In this document: positions 44,574-53,877 of the stretch, piece by piece
Numbering within the stretch: the stretch's first letter is position 1
Layout: every line of letters begins with the position of its first letter
The notes under the pieces: generated by a model
What the model was told of the DNA's origin: nothing
The model's input: only the letters and a program-made list of their open reading frames with translations
Databases searched by the model: none
Position numbers and translations under genes: made by a program
Assembly (NCBI RefSeq): GCF_016429155.1
Contig: NZ_JAELUC010000017.1
Span: 1-58,272, forward strand
DNA from: Pedobacter sp. ASV12
GTDB taxonomy: Bacteria > Bacteroidota > Bacteroidia > Sphingobacteriales > Sphingobacteriaceae
Direction: 5' to 3'
Length of the DNA: 58,272 bases

Positions 44574-45106
44574 TGCGCTTCGATTGCGGGGTTTTCTATT
44601 AAATCGAGGCGTTTAACCAACGCTTCTTTAATCACCCTGGCTTTTGCTATGGGTATGCCTGCAATGTGCATGTGGCCACTTTGTCCACCGGCGGTAAACA
44701 GCTGCAAGGTGGCCAATCCGTACATTCTCGAAAAAAGGCCTTCTTCCAAAGCCACATGTTGTATGCGGTTTAAGGGGATAATCGTAGTGGTTTCGGCAAT
44801 GATGCCACTTTTATACATGATGTCTTTTTCGCGCAGGGCAAAGCCTCTCTTTTTAAAGCTGGCGCGGTAAAGCACAAACAGCAAAATCCAAACTAAAAGA
44901 TAGGCAATACCCATAGGTACAAGGTAGGGGCGTATTTCTTGGTTAAGGAAGAAAAGCATGGCCAAGGCACCGCTTAGCAGCAGCAAACAAATCAGCAGGT
45001 TAATCAGGATCACCCGCCAATAGCTGGCATGTGGTGCATTCAACTTGGTTTCTTCGTATTTGGGCAGTTGATCTAAGTCGATCGTTTCGTTTGCGAAATG
45101 GAGCAT
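44570..45106 (-). CDS. Bacterial PH-domain membrane protein (YdbS-like)
   Basis: 178 residues: two helices (VILINLLICLLLLSGALAMLFFL and YLVPMGIAYLLVWILLFVLY) followed by one bPH_2 domain, KRGFALREKDIMYKSGIIAETTTIIPLNRIQHVALEEGLFSRMYGLATLQLFTAGG (read in parts). It is translated before and coupled to the 500-residue partner by an ATGA-type overlap, the same order as ydbS-ydbT in Firmicutes. Likely a membrane complex; function unknown. Confidence 0.85.
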   Translation of the reverse strand: MLHFANETIDLDQLPKYEETKLNAPHASYWRVILINLLICLLLLSGALAMLFFLNQEIRPYLVPMGIAYLLVWILLFVLYRASFKKRGFALREKDIMYKSGIIAETTTIIPLNRIQHVALEEGLFSRMYGLATLQLFTAGGQSGHMHIAGIPIAKARVIKEALVKRLDLIENPAIEAQ

Positions 45107-45166
45107 TGCAACAGCTTAATGATGTTTGTTTGGCTAATATAGCAATGAAAATGAAGAATAAAATGC

Positions 45167-46129
45167 CTAACGCACAACGATCATCTTTTTGGTAGCCGAA
45201 TACTGGCCCGATGAGGATACGATTTTGTAGATGTAAATGCCGGGAGAAAGATAGTGCAGGTCTAGCTGTACGGTATGCTTGCCCGTGTTGAGATATTCAT
45301 TCAATACAGTTTGCACTACTTTGCCTTGCAGGTTGTAAATCTTGAATTCTATTTTGTCTGAAGCCGGCATTACAATGTCAACCGAAGTCAGGTCCCTGCC
45401 AGGGTTGGGATAGTTTTGCGTAACCACGAACTGCAAAAAGCGTTCGGCAATAATTTTGTTGATGGTGTCAAAAAGTACAAAGCTGATCAGCCTGTTGCCC
45501 CTGGCGTTAGGGTGGATGGCATCCTGGTACAAGGTAAAATCGCGGCGTATCACGGCATTGATGTCGGCCAGATAGATGTTATACTCCTTAACCAGCTTTT
45601 TGTAAATGTCGTTGATGAGCCTTACCTGTACGTTTGCCCTTCTCAAACGAGCATCTTGGCGATCGTCGAAGTTTTGCAATGTACAAACAATGGGCACCAG
45701 GTTCTGGTTCAGCGACTTGACGATAAAAGTACGCATGTTAGCCTCGGTTTCGGCTATTTTTTGTTTGCCTGCCTCAATGTCCAAGGCATCGTTGGCCCCC
45801 ATTAAAATAACGATAAAGCCTGTTTTGCCAAAAATGGCATTGTCTATTCTCAACAGGCCTTTGCCAGTGGTTTCGCCCGCAACACCGTATTTCTGTACGT
45901 TGATGGTTTTGCCGGTATAGCAGTTTAAAAAATTAGTGGTAAGGTACGATTGAAAGTCCAGGCCGTTTACGCCTGCTACCGTGCTTGCGCCAAAGGTCAC
46001 CACATTTACGCTGTCTTTAGCATAATATTTGGCAGATTCCGGACAGCTGGCTCCAGTAATCTGGGCAGTTGAACGGAAACAAAAACCTAATAAAATTGCA
46101 AAGCATAGCGCTAATGCCCGAAATCTCAT
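45167..46129 (-). CDS. Secreted SGNH/GDSL esterase with type IX secretion signal
   Basis: 320 residues from the ATG at 46129, which gives a cleaner signal peptide (MRFRALALCFAILLGF...) than 46153. Catalytic blocks: VTFGASTVAG with S49, VAGETTGKG, ILMGANDAL (Asn block III) and YQDAIHPNARGN (Asp/His, block V). The last ~75 residues (NYPNPGRDLTSVDIVMP, KIYNLQGKVVQTVL, LSPGIYIYKIVSS, KMIVV) are a type A C-terminal sorting domain, so it should be exported by type IX secretion and released or anchored on the surface. Substrate may be an acetylated polysaccharide or lipid. Confidence 0.9.
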   Translation of the reverse strand: MRFRALALCFAILLGFCFRSTAQITGASCPESAKYYAKDSVNVVTFGASTVAGVNGLDFQSYLTTNFLNCYTGKTINVQKYGVAGETTGKGLLRIDNAIFGKTGFIVILMGANDALDIEAGKQKIAETEANMRTFIVKSLNQNLVPIVCTLQNFDDRQDARLRRANVQVRLINDIYKKLVKEYNIYLADINAVIRRDFTLYQDAIHPNARGNRLISFVLFDTINKIIAERFLQFVVTQNYPNPGRDLTSVDIVMPASDKIEFKIYNLQGKVVQTVLNEYLNTGKHTVQLDLHYLSPGIYIYKIVSSSGQYSATKKMIVVR

Positions 46130-46307
46130 CCCTTTTAAATTATTATAGCGCAAAAATAAAGCTATTCGGCCACAAATATATAATTATTACAAATGCGATT
46201 TATAAGCTTGATTTACTTTTAGTTAAAGTTGGCAATTAAGCCCGATGGCAATTGTTTTTTAGCAGGCTTTGGCAAAAAGCATATATTTGTTTAAAAATAT
46301 AAATGAT

Positions 46308-47678
46308 ATGCAAGAAATCAAGAATTATGTTGAGGCGAATAAGCAACGCTTTTTAGACGAGCTTTTCGAATTATTGCGTTTTCCATCGGTAAGTGCTGAT
46401 CCAAAATATAAAGGCGATGTTTTAAAAACGGCCGATTTTGTGGCGCAGAAGCTAAGAGATGCCGGTGCCGATAAAGTAGAAATCTGCGAAACTGCCGGCT
46501 ATCCGATCGTGTATGGCGAAAAAATAATCGACGCCAGCTTGCCAACGGTACTGATTTATGGCCACTACGACGTGCAGCCACCTGATCCGCTCGAGCTGTG
46601 GCATACGCCTCCTTTTGAGCCTACGGTTCGCGATGGCAAAATCTATGCCCGCGGTGCCTGCGACGATAAAGGACAATTCTACATGCACGTCAAAGCATTT
46701 GAACTGATGATGCAAACCAATACTTTGGCCTGCAACGTTAAATTCATGATTGAAGGCGAAGAAGAAGTAGGGTCGGCCAACCTGGGTATTTTTGTAAAAG
46801 CAAATGCAGAGCGCCTAAAGGCCGATGTGGTGCTGATTTCTGATACCTCGATGATCAGCATGGAAAATCCATCGATCGAAACCGGCCTGCGCGGCTTGGC
46901 TTACATGGAAGTAGAAGTAATTGGGCCGAACCGCGACCTGCACTCTGGTGTTTATGGTGGCGCAGTGGCCAATCCGGCTACCATTTTATGCAAAATGATT
47001 GCTTCGTTGCACGATGAGAACAACCATATCACCATTCCTGCATTTTACGATAAAGTAGTTGAACTGAGCGATGAGGAAAAGAAAGCCCTCAATTCGGCAC
47101 CATTTGATTTAGACGAATACAAAAAAGACCTGGATATCAAGGCCGACTGGGGCGAAAAAGGCTATTCGGCATTGGAACGTACCGGAACCCGCCCAACCTT
47201 AGAAGTAAACGGCATTTGGAGCGGCTATATTGGCGAAGGTGCCAAAACCGTATTGCCAAGCAAGGCCAATGCTAAAATTTCAATGCGCTTGGTGCCTAAC
47301 CAAAACTCCGACGAAATCAGCGAGATCTTTACCAAGCATTTCGAAAGCATTGCGCCAGATTATGTAAAGGTTAGGGTTACTGCGCACCATGGCGGCGAGC
47401 CGGTGGTTACCCCAACCGATAGCGTGGCTTACCGTGCGGCCGAGAAAGCCATTGAAGACAGCTTTGGCAAAAAGCCAATTCCGACCCGTGGCGGTGGCAG
47501 TATTCCAATTGTGGCTTTGTTTGAAGATGTTTTGGGCATTAAATCGGTATTGTTCGGCTTTGGCCTGGACAGCGATGCCTTGCACTCGCCAAACGAAAAA
47601 TACGATATTTTCAACTATTATAAAGGCATAGAAACCCTGCCTTTGTTTCATAAGTACTACGCCGAATTAAGCAAATAA
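46308..47678 (+). CDS. M20-family dipeptidase/peptidase
   Basis: 456 residues from the ATG at 46308; the longer frame would start with TTG. Zinc-dependent exopeptidase of the M20A type. VLIYGHYDVQPPDPLELW gives the first zinc His and following Asp, RGACDDKGQF the bridging Asp, MIEGEEEVGS the catalytic Glu-Glu, and LISDTSM another ligand Asp. The dimerisation domain spans ~190-350 and the last His sits in DALHSPNEKYD. TATATTTG at 46282-46289 is a plausible -7 element. Natural substrates are probably dipeptides. Confidence 0.93.
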   Translation: MQEIKNYVEANKQRFLDELFELLRFPSVSADPKYKGDVLKTADFVAQKLRDAGADKVEICETAGYPIVYGEKIIDASLPTVLIYGHYDVQPPDPLELWHTPPFEPTVRDGKIYARGACDDKGQFYMHVKAFELMMQTNTLACNVKFMIEGEEEVGSANLGIFVKANAERLKADVVLISDTSMISMENPSIETGLRGLAYMEVEVIGPNRDLHSGVYGGAVANPATILCKMIASLHDENNHITIPAFYDKVVELSDEEKKALNSAPFDLDEYKKDLDIKADWGEKGYSALERTGTRPTLEVNGIWSGYIGEGAKTVLPSKANAKISMRLVPNQNSDEISEIFTKHFESIAPDYVKVRVTAHHGGEPVVTPTDSVAYRAAEKAIEDSFGKKPIPTRGGGSIPIVALFEDVLGIKSVLFGFGLDSDALHSPNEKYDIFNYYKGIETLPLFHKYYAELSK

Positions 47679-47731
47679 TCGGCAAACCGTGATGGGGCTA
47701 ACAGCTTCTGTAAAACGGTTCAAATTAACCA

Positions 47732-47776
47732 GAAACCTCATTTAAATGGTATACGATTTAAGTGAGGTTTCGTATT
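47732..47776 (+). terminator. Terminator of the M20 gene
   Basis: GAAACCTCATTTAAAT (47732-47747) pairs with ATTTAAGTGAGGTTTC (47756-47771), one wobble, 8-base loop, followed by a short T-run. Confidence 0.75.
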
Positions 47777-47784
47777 TTTAGTCC

Positions 47785-48627
47785 ATGCCTCCAGTCAAAA
47801 GAAAAACCCTAAGGAAACCGCAACGGAAGAAGCAAAAAGGATGGTCGATCTACCTTAAATTTGCCGTTGTGGGCTTATTGCTTATTCTTTTGTCGCCGTT
47901 TTATTATGGCTACATCCTCAAATTTGCCAGTGCCACTTGGTATGGATTGCGCCATCCAGGCGAGGACAAAAACTACCGTACCTACGAAAGTTTCAATATC
48001 AAAATCCCTAAAAAATATAGGATCCACGGCATTGATGTGTCGTATTACCAAGGACGTATCGATTGGCAAAAGGTAAAAAACATGGAAGAAGACGGCGTAA
48101 GGGTTTCCTTTGCCTTTATCAAAGCTACCGAGGGTTTGTTAGGTGTAGACCCCTGTTTTCAGCGCAACTGGCGAGAAGCTCCCAAAGCTGGCCTAAAAGT
48201 AGGCGCCTACCATTTTTTCAGGCCCAAAAAATCGGGTTTATGGCAGGCTAATTTCTTTTTGCAGACGGTAAGCATCGAAAAAGGCGATCTGCCCCCGGTT
48301 GTCGATATCGAAAGCCTCGATGGCGTATCTCCTGCACAGATGCGCAAGGAACTGAACGCATTTATCATTCAAATAGAAGACCGTACCAAGGTAAAACCCA
48401 TTATTTATACGGGCTTGAAATTCTATCAAGAGCATTTGCAGGGCTATTATAAAGACTATCCGTTTTGGGTAGCGCATTACCACCAGCCTAAGCTTAAGCT
48501 CAATGAAAAGGACTGGAAGTTTTGGCAACACTCAGATCAAGCGCGAATCAACGGGATTAACCATGTAGTTGATTTCAATGCCTTTAACGGTGATAGTTTG
48601 GCTTTTGACCGATTGCTGAAAAAATAG
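47785..48627 (+). CDS. GH25 family lysozyme (muramidase)
   Basis: 280 residues. A basic N-terminus and one membrane helix (FAVVGLLLILLSPFYYGYIL) act as signal anchor. The GH25 barrel starts at HGIDVSYYQGRIDWQKVK, whose Asp is the first catalytic-site acid, followed by FAFIKATEGL, VGAYHFFRPKKSG, LPPVVDIESLDG with the central Asp-x-Glu catalytic pair, and FWVAHYHQPKL, WKFWQHSDQARINGI near the end. It cleaves the MurNAc-GlcNAc bond of peptidoglycan. Starts just 8 bases after the M20 terminator tail. Confidence 0.95.
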   Translation: MPPVKRKTLRKPQRKKQKGWSIYLKFAVVGLLLILLSPFYYGYILKFASATWYGLRHPGEDKNYRTYESFNIKIPKKYRIHGIDVSYYQGRIDWQKVKNMEEDGVRVSFAFIKATEGLLGVDPCFQRNWREAPKAGLKVGAYHFFRPKKSGLWQANFFLQTVSIEKGDLPPVVDIESLDGVSPAQMRKELNAFIIQIEDRTKVKPIIYTGLKFYQEHLQGYYKDYPFWVAHYHQPKLKLNEKDWKFWQHSDQARINGINHVVDFNAFNGDSLAFDRLLKK

Positions 48628-48657
48628 CGATAGCTTGTTAGGGATGGGCAATAACAA

Positions 48658-49755
48658 CTAAATCGTCCATTTTTCGCAGGTATCTAGAAATTGCTGGTCG
48701 GCATCAGCGCCGATACCTATGCTTTCTGGCACATCGAGCATAAAGCCGTCGTAGGTGAGCCCGCCAGTTACCGGGTCTACCAAATGTCCCAATAGGCAGG
48801 TATCGAGGTCGAAAAAGACTACGTTAGGACTAGCCAAGGCAAAATGTAGGTTGGCCGTAAGTGCAATACGGCTTTCGAGCATGCTGCCAATCATACATTT
48901 TACCCCTTTTTGCAGGGCTTCTTCATGTATTTTTTGAGCTTCTAAAATACCGCCAGATTTGGCAAATTTAATATTCAGGTATTCGCAGGCCTGCGCGTTG
49001 ATCAGTTTGCGTGCGTCGTGATGGTTATAGCAGCTTTCGTCGGCCATGATTTTAATCGGCGAGTTAAGGTTCAGCTCGGGCAGTCGGTCGTCGTACCAGG
49101 TGCGCATGGGCTGTTCGCAAAATTCTATGTTTTGCGTCTCGAGTTCGCCCAAGGCCAGCAAGGCATCATCAAAGCTCCAGCCCTGGTTGGCGTCCAGGCG
49201 CAGTACCATTTCTGGGCCAACCGCAGCCCTGATCTGTTTAACACGTTCAATATCGTCATGCACTTTTTTCCCCAATTTGATTTTGAGGATCTGACAGCCA
49301 TTTTTTTGGTGCTTCAACGCCATCAGCGACATTTTTTCGGGCGTATCGATCCCAATCGTCATGTCGGTTTCTATCGCACGTTTGTGCCCGCCCAAAAATT
49401 TGTATAGGGGCAAACCTGCATTTTTGGCCGCAATATCAAACAAAGCCATATCGAATGCACTTTTAATAGTTGCATTATGGTCGGCATAAGCCAACAGGTC
49501 TTGCATGCGTTCCGGTATTTCGAGCGGATTCTTGTCTTTCCAAATCAGCGCAAAATCTTTGGCCATGGCGATGCAGGTATCCTGGGTTTCGCCCACAATC
49601 ATCGGAAAAGCCGAACATTCGCCAATGCCATAGATGCCCGAATCGGTGTAGATTTTAACCAATACATTCTGTGCAAAGTGCATGGTGCCTGTAGCAATGA
49701 CAAAAGGCTCCATCGGTATGCTGAAACGGTAGATTTCGGTGTGGGTGATTTTCAT
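48658..49755 (-). CDS. Dipeptide epimerase (L-Ala-D/L-Glu epimerase-like, enolase superfamily)
   Basis: 365 residues. Epimerises the alpha carbon of dipeptides, in the best-known case turning L-Ala-D-Glu from murein into L-Ala-L-Glu. The KxK motif (K158, K160), metal ligands D188, E214, D239, and the opposite base K263/K266 region (NIKFAKSGG) are in place. The DLD at 316-318 at the end of the eighth strand is the dipeptide-binding mark. It is convergent with the lysozyme, giving a cell-wall recycling neighbourhood. Other dipeptide specificities are possible. Confidence 0.9.
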   Translation of the reverse strand: MKITHTEIYRFSIPMEPFVIATGTMHFAQNVLVKIYTDSGIYGIGECSAFPMIVGETQDTCIAMAKDFALIWKDKNPLEIPERMQDLLAYADHNATIKSAFDMALFDIAAKNAGLPLYKFLGGHKRAIETDMTIGIDTPEKMSLMALKHQKNGCQILKIKLGKKVHDDIERVKQIRAAVGPEMVLRLDANQGWSFDDALLALGELETQNIEFCEQPMRTWYDDRLPELNLNSPIKIMADESCYNHHDARKLINAQACEYLNIKFAKSGGILEAQKIHEEALQKGVKCMIGSMLESRIALTANLHFALASPNVVFFDLDTCLLGHLVDPVTGGLTYDGFMLDVPESIGIGADADQQFLDTCEKWTI

Positions 49756-49890
49756 TTTTTTAGATACTGGACAATAGCTTTACGATTTGGGAACTAATGT
49801 AAAAAACAAAAATTAAATAGAAACAGGTTTGTAGATAATTGATAGATTTACACCTTAATTGTGACAATCGACCATTGTGTCAGGTCTCCA

Positions 49891-49946
49891 ATCTATCATC
49901 TCATATCTCAAATCTATCGTCTCATATCTCAAATCTATTGCCTCAC
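49891..49946. repeat. Heptanucleotide array ending at the DUF255 start codon
   Basis: Eight consecutive 7-base units: ATCTATC, ATCTCAT, ATCTCAA, ATCTATC, GTCTCAT, ATCTCAA, ATCTATT, GCCTCAC. Three units make a 21-bp higher-order repeat. The array ends 4 bases before the ATG at 49951. Confidence 0.85.
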
Positions 49947-49950
49947 AGCT

Positions 49951-51966
49951 ATGAACAAAGAACCCAATAGCCTCATCAACGCTTCTTCGCCTTATTTGTT
50001 GCAGCATGCCTACAATCCGGTACAATGGTACGAGTGGGGGCCAGCAGCCTTGGCCAAAGCCCAGGCAGAAAACAAGCTCATTTTGGTAAGCATTGGCTAC
50101 TCGGCCTGCCATTGGTGCCATGTTATGGAACACGAAAGTTTTGAAAGCCATGAGGTGGCCGAGGTGATGAACCAGCATTTTGTGTGCATTAAGGTAGATC
50201 GCGAGGAAAGACCCGATATAGACCAAATTTACATGCTGGCCGTACAATTGATGAACGGCAACGGGGGCTGGCCCTTAAATGCCATTTGCCTGCCCGATCA
50301 GCGCCCCATTTACGGAGGTACGTATTTTAGAAAGCCAGATTGGATCAATATCCTGCTCAATTTAGCCGCTTTGTGGAAAGACGAACCCCAAAAGGCCACC
50401 AACTATGCCCAGCGATTGACCGATGGTATTCAACAAGCCGAACAGATTATTCCTTTCCAGGGCGAAACCGATTTCTCGCCAATCCAACTTGCCGAAATTA
50501 TAGAACCCTGGAAGCGCCATTTCGATATTACCGAAGGCGGCTACAACCGTGCACCCAAATTTCCTTTGCCCAACAATTGGAGTTTTCTGTTGCGCTATGC
50601 CTTTTTGGCGCCCGACGAAGCGGTTTTTACGGCAGTTTGCACTACCCTGGAAGCGATGGCGATGGGTGGCATTTACGATCAGATAGGTGGCGGTTTTGCC
50701 CGTTATTCGGTTGACGACAAATGGCATGTGCCCCATTTCGAAAAAATGCTTTACGATAATGCCCAGCTCATTGGGTTATATGCAGAAGCCTATCAATGCC
50801 TCAAGTTTCAGCCCTTTGCACAAGTGGTTGTTGATACGATTGATTGGGTCTTTAGCGAGATGAGCGCGCCAAACGGCCTGTTTTATTCGGCCTTAGATGC
50901 GGATAGCGAAGGGGTAGAAGGCAAATTTTATGTCTGGGACAAAGAAACCTTTGATAAGGTAGTTGGCGAAGAAGATGCGGTGTTATTGGCCGAATATTTC
51001 AATGTTACCGCCGAAGGAAACTGGGAAGAGGAAGAAACGAATATTCTAAGAAGAACAATTAACGACGAGGAGATCCTCGCCAAATACGAAATAGATGCAG
51101 CAACGCTTTATGATAAAGTTGCTTTGGCCAAAGCCAAATTACTTGATGAAAGAGGCAAACGCGTAAGACCAGGCTTAGACGATAAGTGTTTAACAGCTTG
51201 GAACGCCATGATGATCAAGGCTTTGGCCGAAACTTCCCAAATATTAGCTTATGAATTGTATTATGAACGCGCCAAAAAGGCCGCAACTTTTATCCTGAGC
51301 GAAATGGTGGCGCCAGATGGCGGCCTATACCGCAACTACAAGAACGGAAAGTCCAGCATTTCGGGCTTTTTAGATGATTATGCCTTGATGATCGAAGCAT
51401 TAATTGCCCTTTACGAAGCTGATTTTAACGAAGATTGGCTAAGCAAAGCCAAAGCATTAACCGATTATGTATTGGCCAATTTTGCAGACCCCACAAACGA
51501 TATGTTCTTTTATACAGCAGGCAATGGCGAAGCACTGATTGCGCGCAAGCATGAGGTTATGGACAACGTGATTGCATCTTCTAATTCGGTCATGGCCCAA
51601 AACCTGCAAAAACTGGGACTGCTTTATGATGAGCAAAGCTACAGCGAAAAAGCATCGGCTATGTTAGCTGCGGTGTTGCCGAGGATCAAGGCTTATGGTT
51701 CGGCATACTCCAACTGGTGCATCCAACTGCTCAATGAGGTTTATGGTATCAACGAAATCGCCTTGGCGGGTACAGCTACCGAAAACGTGAAAAAAGAATT
51801 CAACGAGCGGTATATTCCCAATAAAATGATGCTGGGGGGGACAAAAAGTAGCCTCCCTCTGTTGGAAGGTAAGCTTAGCGAAGAAACGAAAATATACGTT
51901 TGCCGAAACAAAACCTGCCAGTTGCCAGTAGGTACGGTTGCCGAAGCCTTAAAATTGATCAATTAA
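49951..51966 (+). CDS. DUF255 thioredoxin-like protein (YyaL/spermatogenesis-associated 20 type)
   Basis: 671 residues from the ATG at 49951; an upstream ATG at 49861 would translate the heptad repeat and is rejected. The N-terminal DUF255 thioredoxin-like domain has [17 protein letters not shown] and a CxxC at C53/C56 ([14 protein letters not shown]). The rest is an alpha/alpha barrel like N-acylglucosamine epimerases: [56 protein letters not shown] and [14 protein letters not shown]. Widely conserved, no established biochemical role. Confidence 0.92.
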   Translation: MNKEPNSLINASSPYLLQHAYNPVQWYEWGPAALAKAQAENKLILVSIGYSACHWCHVMEHESFESHEVAEVMNQHFVCIKVDREERPDIDQIYMLAVQLMNGNGGWPLNAICLPDQRPIYGGTYFRKPDWINILLNLAALWKDEPQKATNYAQRLTDGIQQAEQIIPFQGETDFSPIQLAEIIEPWKRHFDITEGGYNRAPKFPLPNNWSFLLRYAFLAPDEAVFTAVCTTLEAMAMGGIYDQIGGGFARYSVDDKWHVPHFEKMLYDNAQLIGLYAEAYQCLKFQPFAQVVVDTIDWVFSEMSAPNGLFYSALDADSEGVEGKFYVWDKETFDKVVGEEDAVLLAEYFNVTAEGNWEEEETNILRRTINDEEILAKYEIDAATLYDKVALAKAKLLDERGKRVRPGLDDKCLTAWNAMMIKALAETSQILAYELYYERAKKAATFILSEMVAPDGGLYRNYKNGKSSISGFLDDYALMIEALIALYEADFNEDWLSKAKALTDYVLANFADPTNDMFFYTAGNGEALIARKHEVMDNVIASSNSVMAQNLQKLGLLYDEQSYSEKASAMLAAVLPRIKAYGSAYSNWCIQLLNEVYGINEIALAGTATENVKKEFNERYIPNKMMLGGTKSSLPLLEGKLSEETKIYVCRNKTCQLPVGTVAEALKLIN

Positions 51967-52044
51967 TTTTTGAGATAGGGAAAGAGTTGCCAAGATCGTG
52001 AAAATAGGTGTTTTAGAGAGGCCAGAATAATTTTTAAGCCAAAG

Positions 52045-52635
52045 CTAGAAGCCATCGCTCTTGTTCTCTGTTTGGTTGAGCTCGTTGATCCGTGCTTTAA
52101 TGCTGGTTATGATTTCATCCTTTCCGGTGTTCTTGGGTTTCATAATCGCTTTCATTTCTGCCCTGAATTGCTTTGCGGTGAGGCCCTCTGTTTCAGCGAC
52201 AAATTTCCTCACAAAAACGCTTTCGCTGGTAGCCACTATATTGATATAAACGGCCCTCATCATGATAATTGCCATTATCACAAAGACAAATAACATTTTA
52301 CCGCTGCTCGTAGCGCTAAATGTTTGGATGATGGCAAATGCACAAAACATGATCGAATAGATCCTGGTAAACCAAATGGCATACTTCCAGTCGGGCGTTA
52401 TGGCTATTTTGCGGATCAGGGCTACCGATATAAAAACCAGTGGATAGTTGGCTACAAAAATTGCGATAAAGCCTACAAGTACAAATAATGTCCAGTACAG
52501 CGATTCGCCAATAGCCGGTTGATAGGCTTCTATTTTATCAAATAGCCAAAAAGTAAGCTTGATGAGGAGGTAAAACTCTATGGTGACGAATATAAACATC
52601 ATCAACGAATACAGCAGGTTTCTAAATGCGTTCAT
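52045..52635 (-). CDS. Hypothetical four-helix membrane protein
   Basis: 196 residues. Four likely helices: LMMFIFVTIEFYLLIKLTFW, TLFVLVGFIAIFVANYPLVF, IYSIMFCAFAIIQTFS and MLFVFVIMAIIMMRAVYINI. A soluble C-terminal segment follows (SVFVRKFVAETEGLTAKQF to the end), charged and helical. No family recognised. It stands between the DUF255 gene (convergent) and slyD (divergent). Confidence 0.7.
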   Translation of the reverse strand: MNAFRNLLYSLMMFIFVTIEFYLLIKLTFWLFDKIEAYQPAIGESLYWTLFVLVGFIAIFVANYPLVFISVALIRKIAITPDWKYAIWFTRIYSIMFCAFAIIQTFSATSSGKMLFVFVIMAIIMMRAVYINIVATSESVFVRKFVAETEGLTAKQFRAEMKAIMKPKNTGKDEIITSIKARINELNQTENKSDGF

Positions 52636-52767
52636 CTTTTGGCTTGGTTTTTTCTTCGGTTAAGCGTTATCGAATCAGGATGATCGGCTAAGATAAATAG
52701 ATTTTGGTGTTGTTTTTCTTGTTGTTCCCATTCTTGTTGCTTTTGCGGCAACAATTAAGGATGGTTT

Positions 52768-52797
52768 TTTGTTACCCTAATAATTAACCTATATTTG
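52768..52797 (+). promoter_or_regulatory. Promoter of slyD
   Basis: TTTG at 52768-52771, 18 bases, then TATATTTG at 52790-52797, a full TAnnTTTG match. The leader to the ATG at 52870 is about 66 bases. Confidence 0.65.
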
Positions 52798-52869
52798 CCG
52801 AAATAAAACTTGCCAACTGCCTGTATTTCGGTTGCCGGCAGTAGAATTTATAAATTAAAACAGAACAGA

Positions 52870-53376
52870 ATGAATATCAATTCAAACACCGTAGTGTCTA
52901 TCACTTATGAGTTGCACACTACTACACCAGAAGGTCAGCAAGTTTTTGTTGAAAAAGCAAACGAAGAGAACCCTTTAGTGTTCTTGTTTGGCGTAGGCAT
53001 GATGCTGCCAAAATTTGAAGAGCATTTGCAGGGCTTAAAAGCTGGCGATGAATACGGCTTCGAGCTTTCTCCGGCAGAAGGTTATGGCGAAATCGATCCA
53101 GCGGCCCACGTTGACCTGCCTATCGATATGTTTAAGGAAGCCGGAGGCGATTTGCCAAATGTTGGCGATGTAATTCCGTTGCAAGACAACCAAGGCAACC
53201 ATTTCCGTGCAGGTGTAACCGGTGTACACGAAGAATATATTTCGGTTGATTTGAACCACCCAATGGCTGGCAAAAACCTTATTTTTTCAGGAAAGATTTT
53301 AACCGTTCGCGAGGCAACCGCCGAAGAATTGAGCCACGGTCATGCACACGGTGCCGATGGCCACTCAGGCCACTAG
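52870..53376 (+). CDS. slyD: SlyD-type FKBP peptidyl-prolyl isomerase with His-rich tail
   Basis: 168 residues from the ATG at 52870 (MNINSNTVVSITYELHTT); an upstream ATG at 52810 precedes the likely transcription start region and is rejected. FKBP core at the two ends (VVSITYEL, PLVFLFGVGMMLPKFEEHLQGLKAGDEYGFELSP and HPMAGKNLIFSGKI) surrounds the insert-in-flap chaperone domain (~75-125). The tail HGHAHGADGHSGH is His-rich, as in SlyD that binds nickel or zinc. It folds prolyl-containing chains and may carry metals; it faces the Fur/ABC operon. Confidence 0.94.
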   Translation: MNINSNTVVSITYELHTTTPEGQQVFVEKANEENPLVFLFGVGMMLPKFEEHLQGLKAGDEYGFELSPAEGYGEIDPAAHVDLPIDMFKEAGGDLPNVGDVIPLQDNQGNHFRAGVTGVHEEYISVDLNHPMAGKNLIFSGKILTVREATAEELSHGHAHGADGHSGH

Positions 53377-53394
53377 GGGTTTGGCCTAATTAAC

Positions 53395-53429
53395 AAAAAA
53401 GGCGCTGAAATCATTTCAGCGCCTTTTTT
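53395..53429. terminator. Bidirectional terminator between slyD and the Fur-family gene
   Basis: AAAAAAGGCGCTGAAAT and its perfect complement, 17-base arms around one central base, between convergent stops. T-runs on both strands. Confidence 0.92.
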
Positions 53430-53440
53430 ATGGGGTTTTT

Positions 53441-53875
53441 TCAGTTGCGCTTATCGGCCTTGCCACATTTGTCGCAAATGCCATAAGCAATTAAGCTGAT
53501 GGTATTGGCTGTAAAACCATCAGGAATGTTGATGGCGGGCACTTTGGTTTCTAGGCAATAGATTTTGTGGCAATGGGTACAATTGAAATGCAAATGTTCG
53601 TCGTGGTGATGGTGTGCGGTGCAGGCCGACGAGCAGATGGCATAATTGGCCGTACCGTTAAAATCGATAATGCGGTGCAGGATGCCTTTGTCTTCGTAAG
53701 TGTTGAGAATACGATATAAGGTTACCCGGTCTATTTCCTTGCCCAACTTCTTTTCCAAATCAGGTTGCGAAATAGCCGCTTTGTCGGCCGCGATCTCTTC
53801 GAGTACACGTACCCGCTGACGCGTGTTTTTGAGCTGGTTTTCCCTTAAAATATCTACAGGATTTCTCTTTTGCAT
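53441..53875 (-). CDS. Fur-family metalloregulator (Fur/Zur-like)
   Basis: 144 residues. N-terminal winged helix (NTRQRVRVLEEI, then DRVTLYRILNTYEDKGILHRI with the recognition helix), then the metal-binding half. HHHHDEHLHF at 88-97 is the regulatory site region. Structural zinc cysteines are intact in two pairs, C99/C102 and C134/C137. It is the last gene of the ABC operon, 2 bases after the CxxC protein. Zur-like function is favoured by the context, but Fur or PerR cannot be excluded from sequence. Confidence 0.9.
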   Translation of the reverse strand: MQKRNPVDILRENQLKNTRQRVRVLEEIAADKAAISQPDLEKKLGKEIDRVTLYRILNTYEDKGILHRIIDFNGTANYAICSSACTAHHHHDEHLHFNCTHCHKIYCLETKVPAINIPDGFTANTISLIAYGICDKCGKADKRN

Positions 53876-53877
53876 GA

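Noticed and set aside
49891..49946. CRISPR array
   Set aside because: The 7-base and 21-base units have no spacers of unique sequence and no cas genes are present.
49861..49950. Upstream start for the DUF255 protein
   Set aside because: It would translate the heptad repeat into a periodic ISQIYRL-like prefix; the family begins at the ATG at 49951.
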